Program-made: the position numbers and the translations under genes
Source of the DNA: Acidimicrobiaceae bacterium
GTDB lineage: Bacteria; Actinomycetota; Acidimicrobiia; Acidimicrobiales; RAAP-2
Assembly: GCA_947372925.1 (NCBI GenBank)
Contig: CANBVQ010000002.1
Span: forward strand, 1-64,000
Length of the DNA: 64,000 nt
Direction of reading: 5' to 3'
Shown: one piece after another, positions 21,647-30,911 of the stretch
Numbering within the stretch: position 1 is the stretch's first letter
Layout: each line of letters starts with the position of its first letter
The notes under the pieces: generated by a model
Seen by the model: the letters and a program-made list of their open reading frames with translations, nothing else
Database searches by the model: none
What the model was told of the DNA's origin: nothing

Positions 21647-21648
21647 CG

Positions 21649-22335
21649 TTACGCTGCGGTAGCGGCCGCGGCGCGGAGGATGGCCGCCGCTTGCAGTGGA
21701 TTTTCTTGTCCGAAGATTGCGTTTCCGGCAACGAGGACGTTGGCCCCTTCGCCCACGGCGATGGGTGCCGTAGTCGTGTCAATCCCACCATCGACTTCAA
21801 TATCCACGGCGAGGCCACGAGCATCTACGGCTTCACGGGCTGCACGGACCTTGGGCATGACGTCCGCAATAAACGACTGTCCACCGAATCCCGGGAAGAC
21901 GGTCATAAGCAGGAGGAGATCAATCTCCTCGAGAAATGGTTCAACGGCGCTGAACGGTGTGTCGGGATTCGCCGCAAGACCCACGCGCAGTCCGAGGTCG
22001 CGACATTGCGCGAGTAGTTCGTGGGTGCCACCGACCTCGACGTGCACCGTGCAACCGTCGGCGCCGGCTTTGGCGAAGGCCTCTAAATATTTACCGGGTT
22101 CGGTCATCATCAAGTGGCAGTCGAAGAACTTGTCGGAGTACTTACGCAGCGACTTCACCACTGGCGGACCGATAGTGAGATTGGGCACGAAGTGGCCATC
22201 CATAACATCCACGTGAAGCCAATCGGTCTCACCATCAACAGTCACGATGCCACTCGATAGGGAACCGAAATCGGCTGACAGGATTGATGGGGCAATACGG
22301 AGTGTTCCAGCGGGACCAGCGTTGACCTTGCTCAC
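21649..22335 (-). CDS. rpe: Ribulose-phosphate 3-epimerase
   Basis: Rpe interconverts ribulose 5-phosphate and xylulose 5-phosphate; ribulose 5-phosphate is also the substrate of RibB just downstream. The 228-residue TIM barrel shows APSILSADF, the metal histidines in LHVDVMDGHFVPN and FDCHLMM, and VEVDGGI. The GTG start at 22335 has TAGGCT 6 bases upstream, overlapping the fmt stop, so an internal leaderless promoter is possible. Confidence 0.95.
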   Translation of the reverse strand: MSKVNAGPAGTLRIAPSILSADFGSLSSGIVTVDGETDWLHVDVMDGHFVPNLTIGPPVVKSLRKYSDKFFDCHLMMTEPGKYLEAFAKAGADGCTVHVEVGGTHELLAQCRDLGLRVGLAANPDTPFSAVEPFLEEIDLLLLMTVFPGFGGQSFIADVMPKVRAAREAVDARGLAVDIEVDGGIDTTTAPIAVGEGANVLVAGNAIFGQENPLQAAAILRAAAATAA

Positions 22336-22339
22336 GAAA

Positions 22340-23227
22340 TCAGCCTACGTTCAAAGTGGTCGAACCCCATCGAATGGGTTCGGATAAACGTGCTCCGCGC
22401 CACCAATCACCACTCTCGAGTCGGCGAGATCCTTCGGACTGAAGAATTGTCACCTCAATGGTTCCATCGTCAGCATGGAACAGGAGCCCTCGCGCGAAAG
22501 AGATGCTGCCGGAAGGACCTGTTACGTCGGGGGCCAGGGCGGCCCCATGAATCCGTACTCGTTGCCCGTTGATGTAGGTAAACGCCCGACCGAGTCGGAC
22601 CACGCGAGTCAACATTTCAGCCGATAGTTCCGGCTCCAGAATGAAATCCTGGGGACCCAGCTTCGCGGCGTACGTAGCCTCACCCTCTTGGGCGGTGGGG
22701 ACGGGAAGGGGCGAATGCGCCACGACTTCCACACAGAGGTGGGCGCCGAGTTCGGCAAGTTCATTAAGCAGGGCGAGGGACGTCTTGTCACCAAGCGGGG
22801 TTGACGCTTGCGCAAAAATCGGACCAGTATCCAAACCGGCTTCGAGCCCCATGATGCAGACGCCGGTTTCGAGATCGCCCGCCAGAAGGGCTCGTTCGAC
22901 CGGCGCGGCGCCACGCCACTTCGGGAGCAGCGAAAAGTGCACGTTGATCATGGGCACGACATCGAGGAGCGACTGTGGAATCAGTTTGCCGTACGCCACC
23001 ACTACGCCGAGTTCGGCGCCGCAACTCGACACCATGTCGAGTGAGTGCCAAACGGGTATGCCCAACTCGCGAGCCATCTGCGCCACCGGCGTGGCGATCA
23101 TCTCTGAACCTCGACCTCGTCGTTTGTCCGGCTGAGTCACCACGCCGAGTACTTCGTGCCCTGCATCCACCAGCGCACGCAAGGTTGGCGTGGCGGGACT
23201 CGGCGAACCGAGGAAGACCAGCTTCAT
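22340..23227 (-). CDS. fmt: Methionyl-tRNA formyltransferase
   Basis: Fmt formylates initiator Met-tRNA. 295 residues. The N-terminal formyltransferase domain has the formyl-folate motif HFSLLPKWRGAAPVE and the C-terminal OB-like domain is present. It overlaps the def stop and is followed by rpe. The 16S methyltransferase gene rsmB, often between fmt and rpe in actinobacteria, is missing from this spot. Confidence 0.95.
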   Translation of the reverse strand: MKLVFLGSPSPATPTLRALVDAGHEVLGVVTQPDKRRGRGSEMIATPVAQMARELGIPVWHSLDMVSSCGAELGVVVAYGKLIPQSLLDVVPMINVHFSLLPKWRGAAPVERALLAGDLETGVCIMGLEAGLDTGPIFAQASTPLGDKTSLALLNELAELGAHLCVEVVAHSPLPVPTAQEGEATYAAKLGPQDFILEPELSAEMLTRVVRLGRAFTYINGQRVRIHGAALAPDVTGPSGSISFARGLLFHADDGTIEVTILQSEGSRRLESGDWWRGARLSEPIRWGSTTLNVG

Positions 23228-23760
23228 TAACGACGAAACAATCGGTTGAGCCCGTCGGGGTCATTTGTTGGCAGAGTGGTTAACCGCTTGCGCAGTTCCT
23301 TCTTGGCTTTCTTCTGTTGATCTTCATTAAGACGTTCCACCAGCAAAATGCCGTCGAGGTGGTCCATCTCGTGCTGGAATATCCGGCCCTCGAATTCGTC
23401 AGTTTCCACCGAGATCTCATTACCGTCGAGGTCGTAGCCCACGAGGAAAATCTCGTTGGGACGAGTAATTTCCCAGCTCAAACCCGGGACTGACAGACAG
23501 CCCTCTTCGTAGGTCCATTCGCCGGACGATTCGACAATGCGAGGATTGATGACGACCACGGGACCTTCGCCCTTGTCGTAGACGAACATCCGCTTTTGAA
23601 TCCCGATCTGGTTCGCCGCCAGACCCACACCAGGCGCTTCGTACATGGTTTCAATCATCGTGTCAGCGAGTGCTGCGATCTTGCCGTCAATGTCGGCTAC
23701 TTCATTCGTGACCTGGTTGAGAACGGGGTCACCGTAAACGCGAATTTGCATGGTACTCAC
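23227..23760 (-). CDS. def: Peptide deformylase
   Basis: Def removes the N-formyl group from new proteins, the partner of Fmt encoded next. The 177 residues carry all three motifs: GVGLAANQIG (44-53), EEGCLSVPG with metal cysteine C88, and QHEMDH with H130, E131 and H134. Typical bacterial type 1 length. Confidence 0.96.
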   Translation of the reverse strand: MSTMQIRVYGDPVLNQVTNEVADIDGKIAALADTMIETMYEAPGVGLAANQIGIQKRMFVYDKGEGPVVVINPRIVESSGEWTYEEGCLSVPGLSWEITRPNEIFLVGYDLDGNEISVETDEFEGRIFQHEMDHLDGILLVERLNEDQQKKAKKELRKRLTTLPTNDPDGLNRLFRR

Positions 23761-23778
23761 GGAGAAACGCTACCTTGC

Positions 23779-25482
23779 CTAGGAAATTGCGAGGCGCATA
23801 GCCCCAGTGGGGCGTTCGGCCCGAGCGAGGAGTGCTCGAAGTTCGCCATTTGATGGGGCCTGCACAATAAAGCGCTCCCCGACAGATTGGACCGATACGC
23901 CGGCTTCACGAAGGGCTGCGGCGTAGGCCGGTCCGGCGACTCCCCCGATTTCGGCCAGTGCCCCGAAGGGCGGTAGGTCGAGCAATTCGGCGGTGACCAC
24001 CTCGTCTTGCATAAAACGAGCAAAATCAGCCGTCCGAAGTGACTGGAGGACGTCATCGCCTCCGCGTCGGGTCTGCACCACGACCAGACCACGTCCGTCA
24101 CGGCGACCACCGACGAGTCGTCCGGCCTTGGCCACGGCGTAGATGGCGTCTCGCCGGGCCTCTTCTCTCGTTCCGAGAAGGTACTGGTCAAAGTCGACAA
24201 AGATGACCACGCCGCAGCGGCGTACGTGGCGGAAAATTGCTTCCGTACCCACCACCACTCGCGTGCTCGATGGTGGCGCGTCGCTCGTGGCCGTGAGCTC
24301 CAGGACCGGCTGACCCAGCTGCAGCGCAACATCGCGAGCCAGCGTTGTGACACCACTGCGAATCGTGCGAGGCTTCGTTGCGCCGCAGTCCCGACAGAAC
24401 GGTTCACGTGGTGCGTGGGCCTGTCGGCACTGTAGGACACCGTCAACGTCCACCTCAGGCTCTCCGCAACTTTGGCAACGAAACAGTTCGCCGCATCGTC
24501 GGCAGGCCAAGAGTCGGCCACCACCGAGTCGTTGGAGAATTACCGCTACGGCGATTCCGTCGACGGAGTCGAGCGCCGCATGGGCTGCCCGAAGGGACTC
24601 TTGTGAGAGTGCTCCATCGCGGGGATCAGCCAACCTCCGATCGATGACCTCGATGCGGGGCCAGCGACCCTCAATGTCTTCGTCGACATTCACCGAACCG
24701 AACAGTTCGAGCAGAAGGGGCGATGGCATGGGAGAAGTCACCCACAGCGGCGCGTTGTCACGCTCGGCCCGATGGGCGACCGCTCGAACGGCATTCCATG
24801 TCGGCGACTGTTCGGCAACGTAGGAGTCGTCATCACCGTCGAGCACGACGACACCGGCCAAACGCGGTGAGGGCGCAAAGGCCGCACCCCGGGCGCCCAC
24901 GATGACGGGCCATTCGGCGCGGCACTTATCCCACTCATCGAACGTAGCCACAGGAATCCCACGATGCGTGAGGCGCGTCGCCAGGCGCTCGGCCCAGCCT
25001 TCGGTCGGCGTTAGTACCAGGAGCGATCCCCGACTGTCGAACGTCTGAGCGAGCGCCGAGAGAACGATGTCGAGGGGGTCTCGAGTGGGCCCACACTGCC
25101 AAAGGCCCGGGGCGTACGTCGGACCCGTGTGATCCACGGGAACTTTCTTAGGGGCCGTAGGAAGGGTCTTCCACAGCTTCATGGTGCAACTGGCGCTCAG
25201 GGCGCGCGCTAGTGGCGACACCCAGTATTCGCTAGCCCAGTGGAGAAATGGAAGAAGCTCGGCGGGCGGTCCATAGCCCAGCCACTTCCCAATCGTTTTG
25301 AGTTCGCGACCCTCCAGCGGAACGTCGTCTTCGAGGACCCAGGCTCGCACTGAACGTCCGTGAAAGTCGAGTCGAACGCGATCACCGATACCGACGACCA
25401 TGCCGTCAGGTACGAGATAGTCGAATTCGCGATCAACGGCCGCTACTTCCGTAACGACGCGAACGGCCCGCTGGGCGGACAC
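23779..25482 (-). CDS. priA: PriA-like primosomal protein N' without helicase motifs
   Basis: 567 residues related to PriA, the replication-restart protein. The N-terminal DNA-binding domain (VRLDFHGRSVRAWVLEDD) and the zinc region with paired cysteines (CRRCGELFRCQSC, later CRDCG) are clear. I find no Walker A GKT or DEAH box, so it should not be an active ATP-driven helicase, as is usual for actinobacterial PriA. It sits between metK and def in the conserved actinobacterial order; its stop overlaps nothing and def follows 18 bases later. Confidence 0.88.
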   Translation of the reverse strand: MSAQRAVRVVTEVAAVDREFDYLVPDGMVVGIGDRVRLDFHGRSVRAWVLEDDVPLEGRELKTIGKWLGYGPPAELLPFLHWASEYWVSPLARALSASCTMKLWKTLPTAPKKVPVDHTGPTYAPGLWQCGPTRDPLDIVLSALAQTFDSRGSLLVLTPTEGWAERLATRLTHRGIPVATFDEWDKCRAEWPVIVGARGAAFAPSPRLAGVVVLDGDDDSYVAEQSPTWNAVRAVAHRAERDNAPLWVTSPMPSPLLLELFGSVNVDEDIEGRWPRIEVIDRRLADPRDGALSQESLRAAHAALDSVDGIAVAVILQRLGGGRLLACRRCGELFRCQSCGEPEVDVDGVLQCRQAHAPREPFCRDCGATKPRTIRSGVTTLARDVALQLGQPVLELTATSDAPPSSTRVVVGTEAIFRHVRRCGVVIFVDFDQYLLGTREEARRDAIYAVAKAGRLVGGRRDGRGLVVVQTRRGGDDVLQSLRTADFARFMQDEVVTAELLDLPPFGALAEIGGVAGPAYAAALREAGVSVQSVGERFIVQAPSNGELRALLARAERPTGAMRLAIS

Positions 25483-26679
25483 TTAACCCAGGTTCAGCGC
25501 GCGACGAATGTCGTCGACTCGGTTCGTCTGCTCCCACGTAAAGCCCTGGTCGCTACGTCCGAAGTGTCCGTAGGCCGCAGTCTTTTGGTACGTAGGTCGA
25601 CGCAAGTCCAAGTCACGCGTAATCGCAGCCGGACGGAGGTCAAAGATCTCACTCACGGCCTTGGCAATCTTGGCGTTATCGACCGTCTCGGTACCAAACG
25701 TCTCGACCAGGACGGAAACGGGGTGGGCCACACCGATGGCGTAGGCCACCTGAACTTCGCAGCGACTGGCCGCACCAGCGGCGACCACGTTCTTGGCCAC
25801 CCAGCGAGCGGCGTAGGCCGCCGAGCGGTCAACCTTGCTGGGGTCCTTGCCGGAGAATGCACCGCCACCGTGGCGTGCCATACCGCCGTACGTGTCAACG
25901 ATGATCTTGCGACCGGTCAGACCGGTGTCAGCGTGAGGGCCACCAAGAACGAACTTGCCCGAAGGGTTGATGTACACCTTCAAGTTGCTCAAGTCGAGGT
26001 CGGTAGGAAGAAGTGGGTCAATGACGTGCTGACGTAGGTCGTCAGCGATGGTGCGCTGATCCACCGTGTCGGCGTGCTGCGTTGAAATCAAGACTGAGTC
26101 AATACCAACGGGACGACCACCCTCGTAGGCAATGGTGACCTGGGTCTTACCGTCGGGGCGGAGGTAGGCCAGCTGTCCGCTGCGCCGAACTTGGCTAAGG
26201 CGCATCGAGAGGCGGTGGGCCAGCCAGATTGGCAGTGGCATGAAGTCGTCGTTGTCGTTGACGGCGTATCCGAACATCATGCCCTGGTCACCAGCACCCT
26301 GGGCGTTGAGAATGTCTTCGCCACCGGTCCCGGTGCGCTTCTCGAGTGCGGTGTCGACGCCACCGGCAATGTCGGGGCTCTGCTTGTCGAGCGCCACGAG
26401 CACGCCACAGATATTGCCGTCAAAACCCTTGGCTCCGTCGTCGTAACCAATGTCCACAATCGTTTTGCGAGCAATCGCAGTGATGTCGACAACGGCGTTA
26501 GAAGTGATTTCTCCAGCGACCACACAGAGTCCCGTGGTGAGCAGGGTCTCGCACGCCACGCGTGAGGCGGGGTCCTGGGCCAACATGGCGTCTAGGACGG
26601 CATCAGAGACCTGGTCAGCGATTTTGTCAGGGTGTCCTTCGGTTACCGATTCGGACGTAAAGAGTGTGCGCTCAGCCAT
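25483..26679 (-). CDS. metK: S-adenosylmethionine synthase
   Basis: MetK makes S-adenosylmethionine from methionine and ATP. From ATG 26679, preceded by GGAGGAACAC, the protein has 398 residues, the normal length. [25 protein letters not shown] and [14 protein letters not shown], carrying ATP and metal residues, are intact. It overlaps the coaBC stop by 8 bp. There is no SAM riboswitch in front. Confidence 0.97.
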   Translation of the reverse strand: MAERTLFTSESVTEGHPDKIADQVSDAVLDAMLAQDPASRVACETLLTTGLCVVAGEITSNAVVDITAIARKTIVDIGYDDGAKGFDGNICGVLVALDKQSPDIAGGVDTALEKRTGTGGEDILNAQGAGDQGMMFGYAVNDNDDFMPLPIWLAHRLSMRLSQVRRSGQLAYLRPDGKTQVTIAYEGGRPVGIDSVLISTQHADTVDQRTIADDLRQHVIDPLLPTDLDLSNLKVYINPSGKFVLGGPHADTGLTGRKIIVDTYGGMARHGGGAFSGKDPSKVDRSAAYAARWVAKNVVAAGAASRCEVQVAYAIGVAHPVSVLVETFGTETVDNAKIAKAVSEIFDLRPAAITRDLDLRRPTYQKTAAYGHFGRSDQGFTWEQTNRVDDIRRALNLG

Positions 26680-27910
26680 GTGTTCCTCCGTGGATTCTCT
26701 CAGCAACCTTAGACAAGAGTTCGTACGCGACCTGTTCTTTTGAAGTCATTGCCACACAGTAGGGCTCCGCGCCCTGGCTCAAGATGACAACCTCATTAGT
26801 GGCGTGGTCGAACCCCACGCCGTCGGCCGAAACGTCATTAGCCACTAAGAAATCACAGTTCTTACGCAACAACTTGGCTTGGGCGTTGGCCAGAACGTCA
26901 TTAGTCTCAGCGGCGAAGCCCACAATGATCTGACCGGGCCGCTTGCGTTCGCCCAAGGTCAGAAGAATGTCCTGTGTGGGCACCAACTCAATCGTGGGCA
27001 CCCCGGCATCCTTCTTTATTTTGCTTGTGGCCGGAGCCACGGTGAAGTCCGCCACGGCCGCGGCCATAACGACAACGTCGGCCGTTCCCGCTTCGCGAAG
27101 CACTGCGTCAGCCATCTCGGCCGCGCTCGAAACCGAGACGACGGAAATAGCGCGCGATACATCAGGGGCCAACGTCAGCGATGCCGTCGAAATTAAGGTC
27201 ACGTCAGCACCGAGGCGAGCGGCCACTTCCGCGATGGCGTATCCCTGCTTGCCGCTGGACCTATTCGTAATGACTCGGACGGGGTCGATCGCCTCTCGCG
27301 TGCCTCCAGCGGAGACCACAACACGACGACCTCGAAGCAGGCCTCCGGCCCGACCATTCACGATGTCAAGCACGAGCGATGCGATCACTTCTGGGTCGGG
27401 CAAGCGACCTTTGCCCGAGTCGCCACCGGCCAACACGCCGTCTTCGGGCTCGAGAATCATGACGCCCCGTCGGCGCAGGGTGGCAAGGTTCTCCTGCACG
27501 GAGGGCTGCTCCCACATCTCTGTATGCATGGCGGGACACAGCAGAACGGGGGCTCGCGAGGCCAACAACGTCGCCGTCAACAAATCGTCACTCAGCCCCA
27601 TGGCGTAACGAGCAATCACGTGGGCCGTCGCGGGGGCGACCACAATGAGATCGGCGTTCTGTCCCAGGTAGGTGTGAGGGATTGGCGTGGTGGGGTCGCC
27701 ATAGAGCTTGGTTCGAGCGGGCTCACTGGCGAGTGCCGAGAACGTGACTTCGCCTACGAACCGAGTCGCGTCTGGGGTGAGAATTGGTGAGACGAAGCAA
27801 CCGGCATCTCGGAGTCGGCGCAGAACCTCTACGGCCTTATAGGCGGCGATGCCACCGGCAACGCCTAGGACAATCCGTGGTTGGTCTTGCTTATGCTTCG
27901 ATGAAGTCAT
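26672..27910 (-). CDS. coaBC: Bifunctional CoaBC (phosphopantothenoylcysteine synthetase/decarboxylase)
   Basis: CoaBC adds cysteine to phosphopantothenate and decarboxylates it, on the route to coenzyme A. From ATG 27910 (MTSSKHKQ) there are 412 residues. The N-terminal flavin CoaC domain has [11 protein letters not shown] and [11 protein letters not shown]; the C-terminal CoaB domain starts near residue 185 with [16 protein letters not shown] and NRSSGKQG. It overlaps rpoZ by 20 bp. The in-frame ATG at 27991 lies inside rpoZ and is rejected. Confidence 0.95.
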   Translation of the reverse strand: MTSSKHKQDQPRIVLGVAGGIAAYKAVEVLRRLRDAGCFVSPILTPDATRFVGEVTFSALASEPARTKLYGDPTTPIPHTYLGQNADLIVVAPATAHVIARYAMGLSDDLLTATLLASRAPVLLCPAMHTEMWEQPSVQENLATLRRRGVMILEPEDGVLAGGDSGKGRLPDPEVIASLVLDIVNGRAGGLLRGRRVVVSAGGTREAIDPVRVITNRSSGKQGYAIAEVAARLGADVTLISTASLTLAPDVSRAISVVSVSSAAEMADAVLREAGTADVVVMAAAVADFTVAPATSKIKKDAGVPTIELVPTQDILLTLGERKRPGQIIVGFAAETNDVLANAQAKLLRKNCDFLVANDVSADGVGFDHATNEVVILSQGAEPYCVAMTSKEQVAYELLSKVAERIHGGTHG

Positions 27911-28238
27911 CGAAGGCTCGCTGGCGCTCTGCGGCCATCGCCTTTTCGGCCTCTTCGGCTGCGACTTCGGCGGCGAGAATCTCTTCTTCACTCATGCGGT
28001 GCATCACAAGCTTGCCTTCGCTGAGTTCTTCAAAGGCCATAGTCAAAGACTTGTTGGAGTTGGAGTTGACCTGGGGTGGAATTACGTTGACCTGACTGCG
28101 CCCAAGGCCGCTCCAGTACGTCGTAATTTCACGGGCGCGCATCGAGGCCACACGGACCAGGGTGAACTTGGAGTTCTCACACGACTCGAGCATGGGCTCA
28201 ATTTGTGGATCAACGAGGGTTGGGCGCTCAGCACTCAC
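27891..28238 (-). CDS. rpoZ: RNA polymerase omega subunit
   Basis: Omega helps assemble RNA polymerase. The 115 residues have the SKFTLVRVASMRAREI core and the acidic helical C-terminal tail typical of actinobacterial RpoZ. Start is GTG at 28238 with AAAGGATTTCCT upstream. Place between gmk and coaBC is conserved across actinobacteria. Confidence 0.93.
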   Translation of the reverse strand: MSAERPTLVDPQIEPMLESCENSKFTLVRVASMRAREITTYWSGLGRSQVNVIPPQVNSNSNKSLTMAFEELSEGKLVMHRMSEEEILAAEVAAEEAEKAMAAERQRAFDDFIEA

Positions 28239-28260
28239 AGGAAATCCTTTGGAAATTTGG

Positions 28261-28824
28261 TCAGTCTCGGGACTGACGAACGTCGTTCAGTATACCCAAA
28301 ATCTCAGTGATTGTCTCATCGAGGGTGTGGTTGGTGACCACAAAGTCAGCGATTTCACGGCCCACTGAGGTTTCGAAGTCCGAACTACCGAGCCGTAGTT
28401 GCACGTGGTCATCGGTATCGCCTCGGGCTCGGAGGCGAGATTCGAGCTCTTCAAGGGACGGAGGTAGGAGCAAAATCACGGTCGACTGGGGGTGGCGGCT
28501 CTTTACTTGAGCGGCGCCTTGGATTTCGATCTCGAGGAGAACATCGGTACCGGCCGGTGGATTGGGGACCGGGGTGCCGTACAGATTGCCGTGAAATTCG
28601 GCCCACTCGTAAAAGCGATCGTCAGCAATCGCCTCTTCGAACGTCGCTCGATCAACAAAAACGTACTCACTCCCTGTCTCACTGGGACGAATAGCGCGAG
28701 AGGTCCAGGATCGGCTGAGCCACAATCGAGAGTCACGCTCAATCAGGAGCCGAGCAACAGTCCCCTTGCCGACACCGCCGGGACCGATAAGAACGAAAAC
28801 TGATGAATCAGCGACCGAGGGCAC
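28261..28824 (-). CDS. gmk: Guanylate kinase
   Basis: Gmk phosphorylates GMP to GDP. The P-loop GPGGVGKGT and the GMP-binding TSRAIRPSE and VFVDRATFEEAI segments are present. I start at GTG 28824 (187 residues), which keeps the conserved SVFVLIGPGG near the N terminus; the open frame to 28881 adds 19 residues lying in mihF. The 17-bp overlap with mihF suggests coupling. Confidence 0.93.
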   Translation of the reverse strand: MPSVADSSVFVLIGPGGVGKGTVARLLIERDSRLWLSRSWTSRAIRPSETGSEYVFVDRATFEEAIADDRFYEWAEFHGNLYGTPVPNPPAGTDVLLEIEIQGAAQVKSRHPQSTVILLLPPSLEELESRLRARGDTDDHVQLRLGSSDFETSVGREIADFVVTNHTLDETITEILGILNDVRQSRD

Positions 28825-29137
28825 GAAAGAGCTCGGCTCGTTGCTTGGGACCAAGCCCGCGCACACGGCGCGTCTGCGCAATAGAAGCGTCTTGCATAAT
28901 CCTCTTGGCCTTCACCTCGCCAATGGTCGGCAGCGCGCTGATCAAGTCGAATGCGCGCATCTGCGCCACGCACTCTTCGCCGGCTGCGAGAGTAAAGAGA
29001 TCGGCGAGCGACAACTCACCCACTTTGACCATCCGCTTCACTTCAGCACGACGTCGTCGATTCGCTACGGCCAACTTCGAGGCGGCGACACGCTGTTCTT
29101 GACTGAGGCTGGGCGGGGTCGGAGACACGCCGGTCAC
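28808..29137 (-). CDS. mihF: Actinobacterial integration host factor (mIHF)
   Basis: A nucleoid-associated DNA-binding protein found only in actinobacteria and unrelated to proteobacterial IHF. The 109 residues hold the family core VGELSLADLF, AFDLISALPTIGEVKAKRIM (a helix-two-turn-helix) and VRGLGPKQR. GTG start at 29137 has no ribosome site. It is flanked by pyrF and gmk, its standard place. This gene is one of the best clues to the phylum. Confidence 0.93.
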   Translation of the reverse strand: MTGVSPTPPSLSQEQRVAASKLAVANRRRRAEVKRMVKVGELSLADLFTLAAGEECVAQMRAFDLISALPTIGEVKAKRIMQDASIAQTRRVRGLGPKQRAELFRALGR

Positions 29138-29161
29138 AATAGTGGGCGAATCGAACCTCTG

Positions 29162-30001
29162 CTAGAGAAGTGCAGAGGAGAGGTCGTCGCGGAGTCGCTG
29201 TGCGGCGTCAGCTATCGCTCGGCGCTCCGGCCCCGCGTCACTGATACTCCGTGACGCATTGACCAGAACGCTGCCCTTGCGACAACGCTCGAAGAGTCGC
29301 CCCACGTCGCTAGCCGTGGCCCCCTGGGCGCCGACTCCGGGCACGAGGAACGGTCCGTTCATTTCCTCGAGGGGAAACTCGGAGCGATCGCGAGTGGCCC
29401 CAACGACGGCACCGAGGTGACCGAGGGCGCCGGGGCTCGACTCGTTTCGCCCGGCGATCGAACGGAGCAGAAAGTCTTCAACTCGTTCGCCGGAGTCCAC
29501 GCGGGCCGTTTGAATGGGACGCCCCTCGGGATTCGAGCTGGCCACGACTACAAAGAGGCCTTTGTTATAGGTGGCGGCCGTCTCAATGAGAGAACTCATC
29601 GCATCAAGACCCAGATAGGGACTGACCGTGAGGGCATCGGCAGCCAGTGGCGATGCGGGGTGGAGCCACGCGTCGGCGTAACCGTCATTTGTAGAGCCGA
29701 TATCACCGCGCTTAGCGTCGGCGATGATGAGCACATTGGCCTCTCGGGCCTCCACGAACAGGCGCTCGAGGGCGTGAAAGCCGGCGGCGCCGAACCGCTC
29801 AAAGAATGCCACCTGGGGCTTGATAGCCACTGCTGTCCCCGCCACGGCTTCGAGCATCCGGAAGGCGAAGAACTCGAGGCCCGTGATGTCATCGCCACGA
29901 CCCCAGGCACGTAGGAGCGCAGCGTGGGGGTCAATGCCTATACAGAGCGGTCCGAGCTCCTGCGAACGTTCCAATACTTCGTCACCAAACCAATTAGCCA
30001 T
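29162..30001 (-). CDS. pyrF: Orotidine 5'-phosphate decarboxylase, type 2
   Basis: PyrF makes UMP from OMP, the last step of the pyrimidine operon. The 279-residue protein is the longer mycobacterial type: CIGIDPHAALL near the N terminus and the catalytic ADAKRGDIGST segment around residues 92-102. ATG 30001 overlaps the pyrD stop by 8 bp. Confidence 0.95.
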   Translation of the reverse strand: MANWFGDEVLERSQELGPLCIGIDPHAALLRAWGRGDDITGLEFFAFRMLEAVAGTAVAIKPQVAFFERFGAAGFHALERLFVEAREANVLIIADAKRGDIGSTNDGYADAWLHPASPLAADALTVSPYLGLDAMSSLIETAATYNKGLFVVVASSNPEGRPIQTARVDSGERVEDFLLRSIAGRNESSPGALGHLGAVVGATRDRSEFPLEEMNGPFLVPGVGAQGATASDVGRLFERCRKGSVLVNASRSISDAGPERRAIADAAQRLRDDLSSALL

Positions 30002-30911
30002 GGGCTCTCCCTCGAACAGCGTCTAACGATGTCTCATGCTTCGTCAGCCATCGTGCAATTTGACGTTGAATTTTCCATGGCGCCCGGGGCGAAGCGAGGC
30101 TGGCCGTCCCGACGCCGACCGCGTTAGCACCGGCCGAAATGAGAGCGATGGCGTCGGCACCACTCCACACTCCCCCAATACCCACAATCGGTGCATTCGG
30201 CAGGGCGCGTCGAACGTCGTAGATGGCTCGAGTCGCGATCGGCAACAGCGATCGTCCGCTCACTCCACCACCACCGTTGCCCAAAATTGGGCGGCCGGTC
30301 TCGGGGTCGAGCACCATGCCGGTCAAGGTGTTACCAATGACGAGTGCTTCGGCTCCGGCCTCCAGTGCCGCCGTCGCCACATCAATCAAATCGGGAGCCG
30401 TGAGCGTTAGCTTCACCCAGAGTGGGAGCCCCGCAGTGCGGCAGGCGCCCACCAGTTCAGCCGTCGCCGCGGGCGAGTTAGCAAAGATGGCGTTGCGGGC
30501 TTCCAGATTCGGACAACTGGCGTTGATCTCCAGTGCGGTGATCTCGGCACCTCGCATGGCATTGGCCGCATCGGCGAACTCCTCGGTACTGCGACCCCAA
30601 ATCGAACCGACCACCGTGGCACCGTGCGCACGGAGCTCGGGCAGCCCGTGCTCGCGCCAGGCGAGAACGCCGGGGCCGGCCAGGCCGACGGCGTTGATCA
30701 TGGCGTCGCCGGCAGGAGCGACACGGGGCGCGGGATTACCGGCCCAGGCGAATTCGGAAAGTGACTTGGTCACCACGGCACCCAACGTGCTGAGGTCGCC
30801 GTACTCAGCGAGCTCGGCTCCGTGCCCGACCGTGCCCGATGCCGTTACCACGCACGTCCGCAAACTCACCGATCCAACGGTGGTCCCCAGCGTCGTGTCA
30901 CGGAGACTCAC
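29994..30911 (-). CDS. pyrD: Dihydroorotate dehydrogenase, class 1B-like catalytic subunit
   Basis: PyrD oxidises dihydroorotate to orotate with FMN. From GTG 30911 (GTGA overlap with the carB stop; GGAG 8 bases upstream) it has 305 residues. The active-site base is the cysteine in INASCPNLE, which is the class 1B form; class 1A has the same cysteine region but different flanks and class 2 uses serine. Class 1B normally needs the Fe-S/FAD partner PyrK; no pyrK lies in this operon. The electron acceptor is therefore open. Confidence 0.9.
   Translation of the reverse strand: MSLRDTTLGTTVGSVSLRTCVVTASGTVGHGAELAEYGDLSTLGAVVTKSLSEFAWAGNPAPRVAPAGDAMINAVGLAGPGVLAWREHGLPELRAHGATVVGSIWGRSTEEFADAANAMRGAEITALEINASCPNLEARNAIFANSPAATAELVGACRTAGLPLWVKLTLTAPDLIDVATAALEAGAEALVIGNTLTGMVLDPETGRPILGNGGGGVSGRSLLPIATRAIYDVRRALPNAPIVGIGGVWSGADAIALISAGANAVGVGTASLASPRAPWKIQRQIARWLTKHETSLDAVRGRAHG

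Noticed and set aside
21640-21660. FMN riboswitch in front of ribD
   Set aside because: Only two bases separate ribD from rpe; no RFN element can fit.
26680-26760. SAM riboswitch in front of metK
   Set aside because: metK overlaps coaBC, so there is no room for an untranslated leader.
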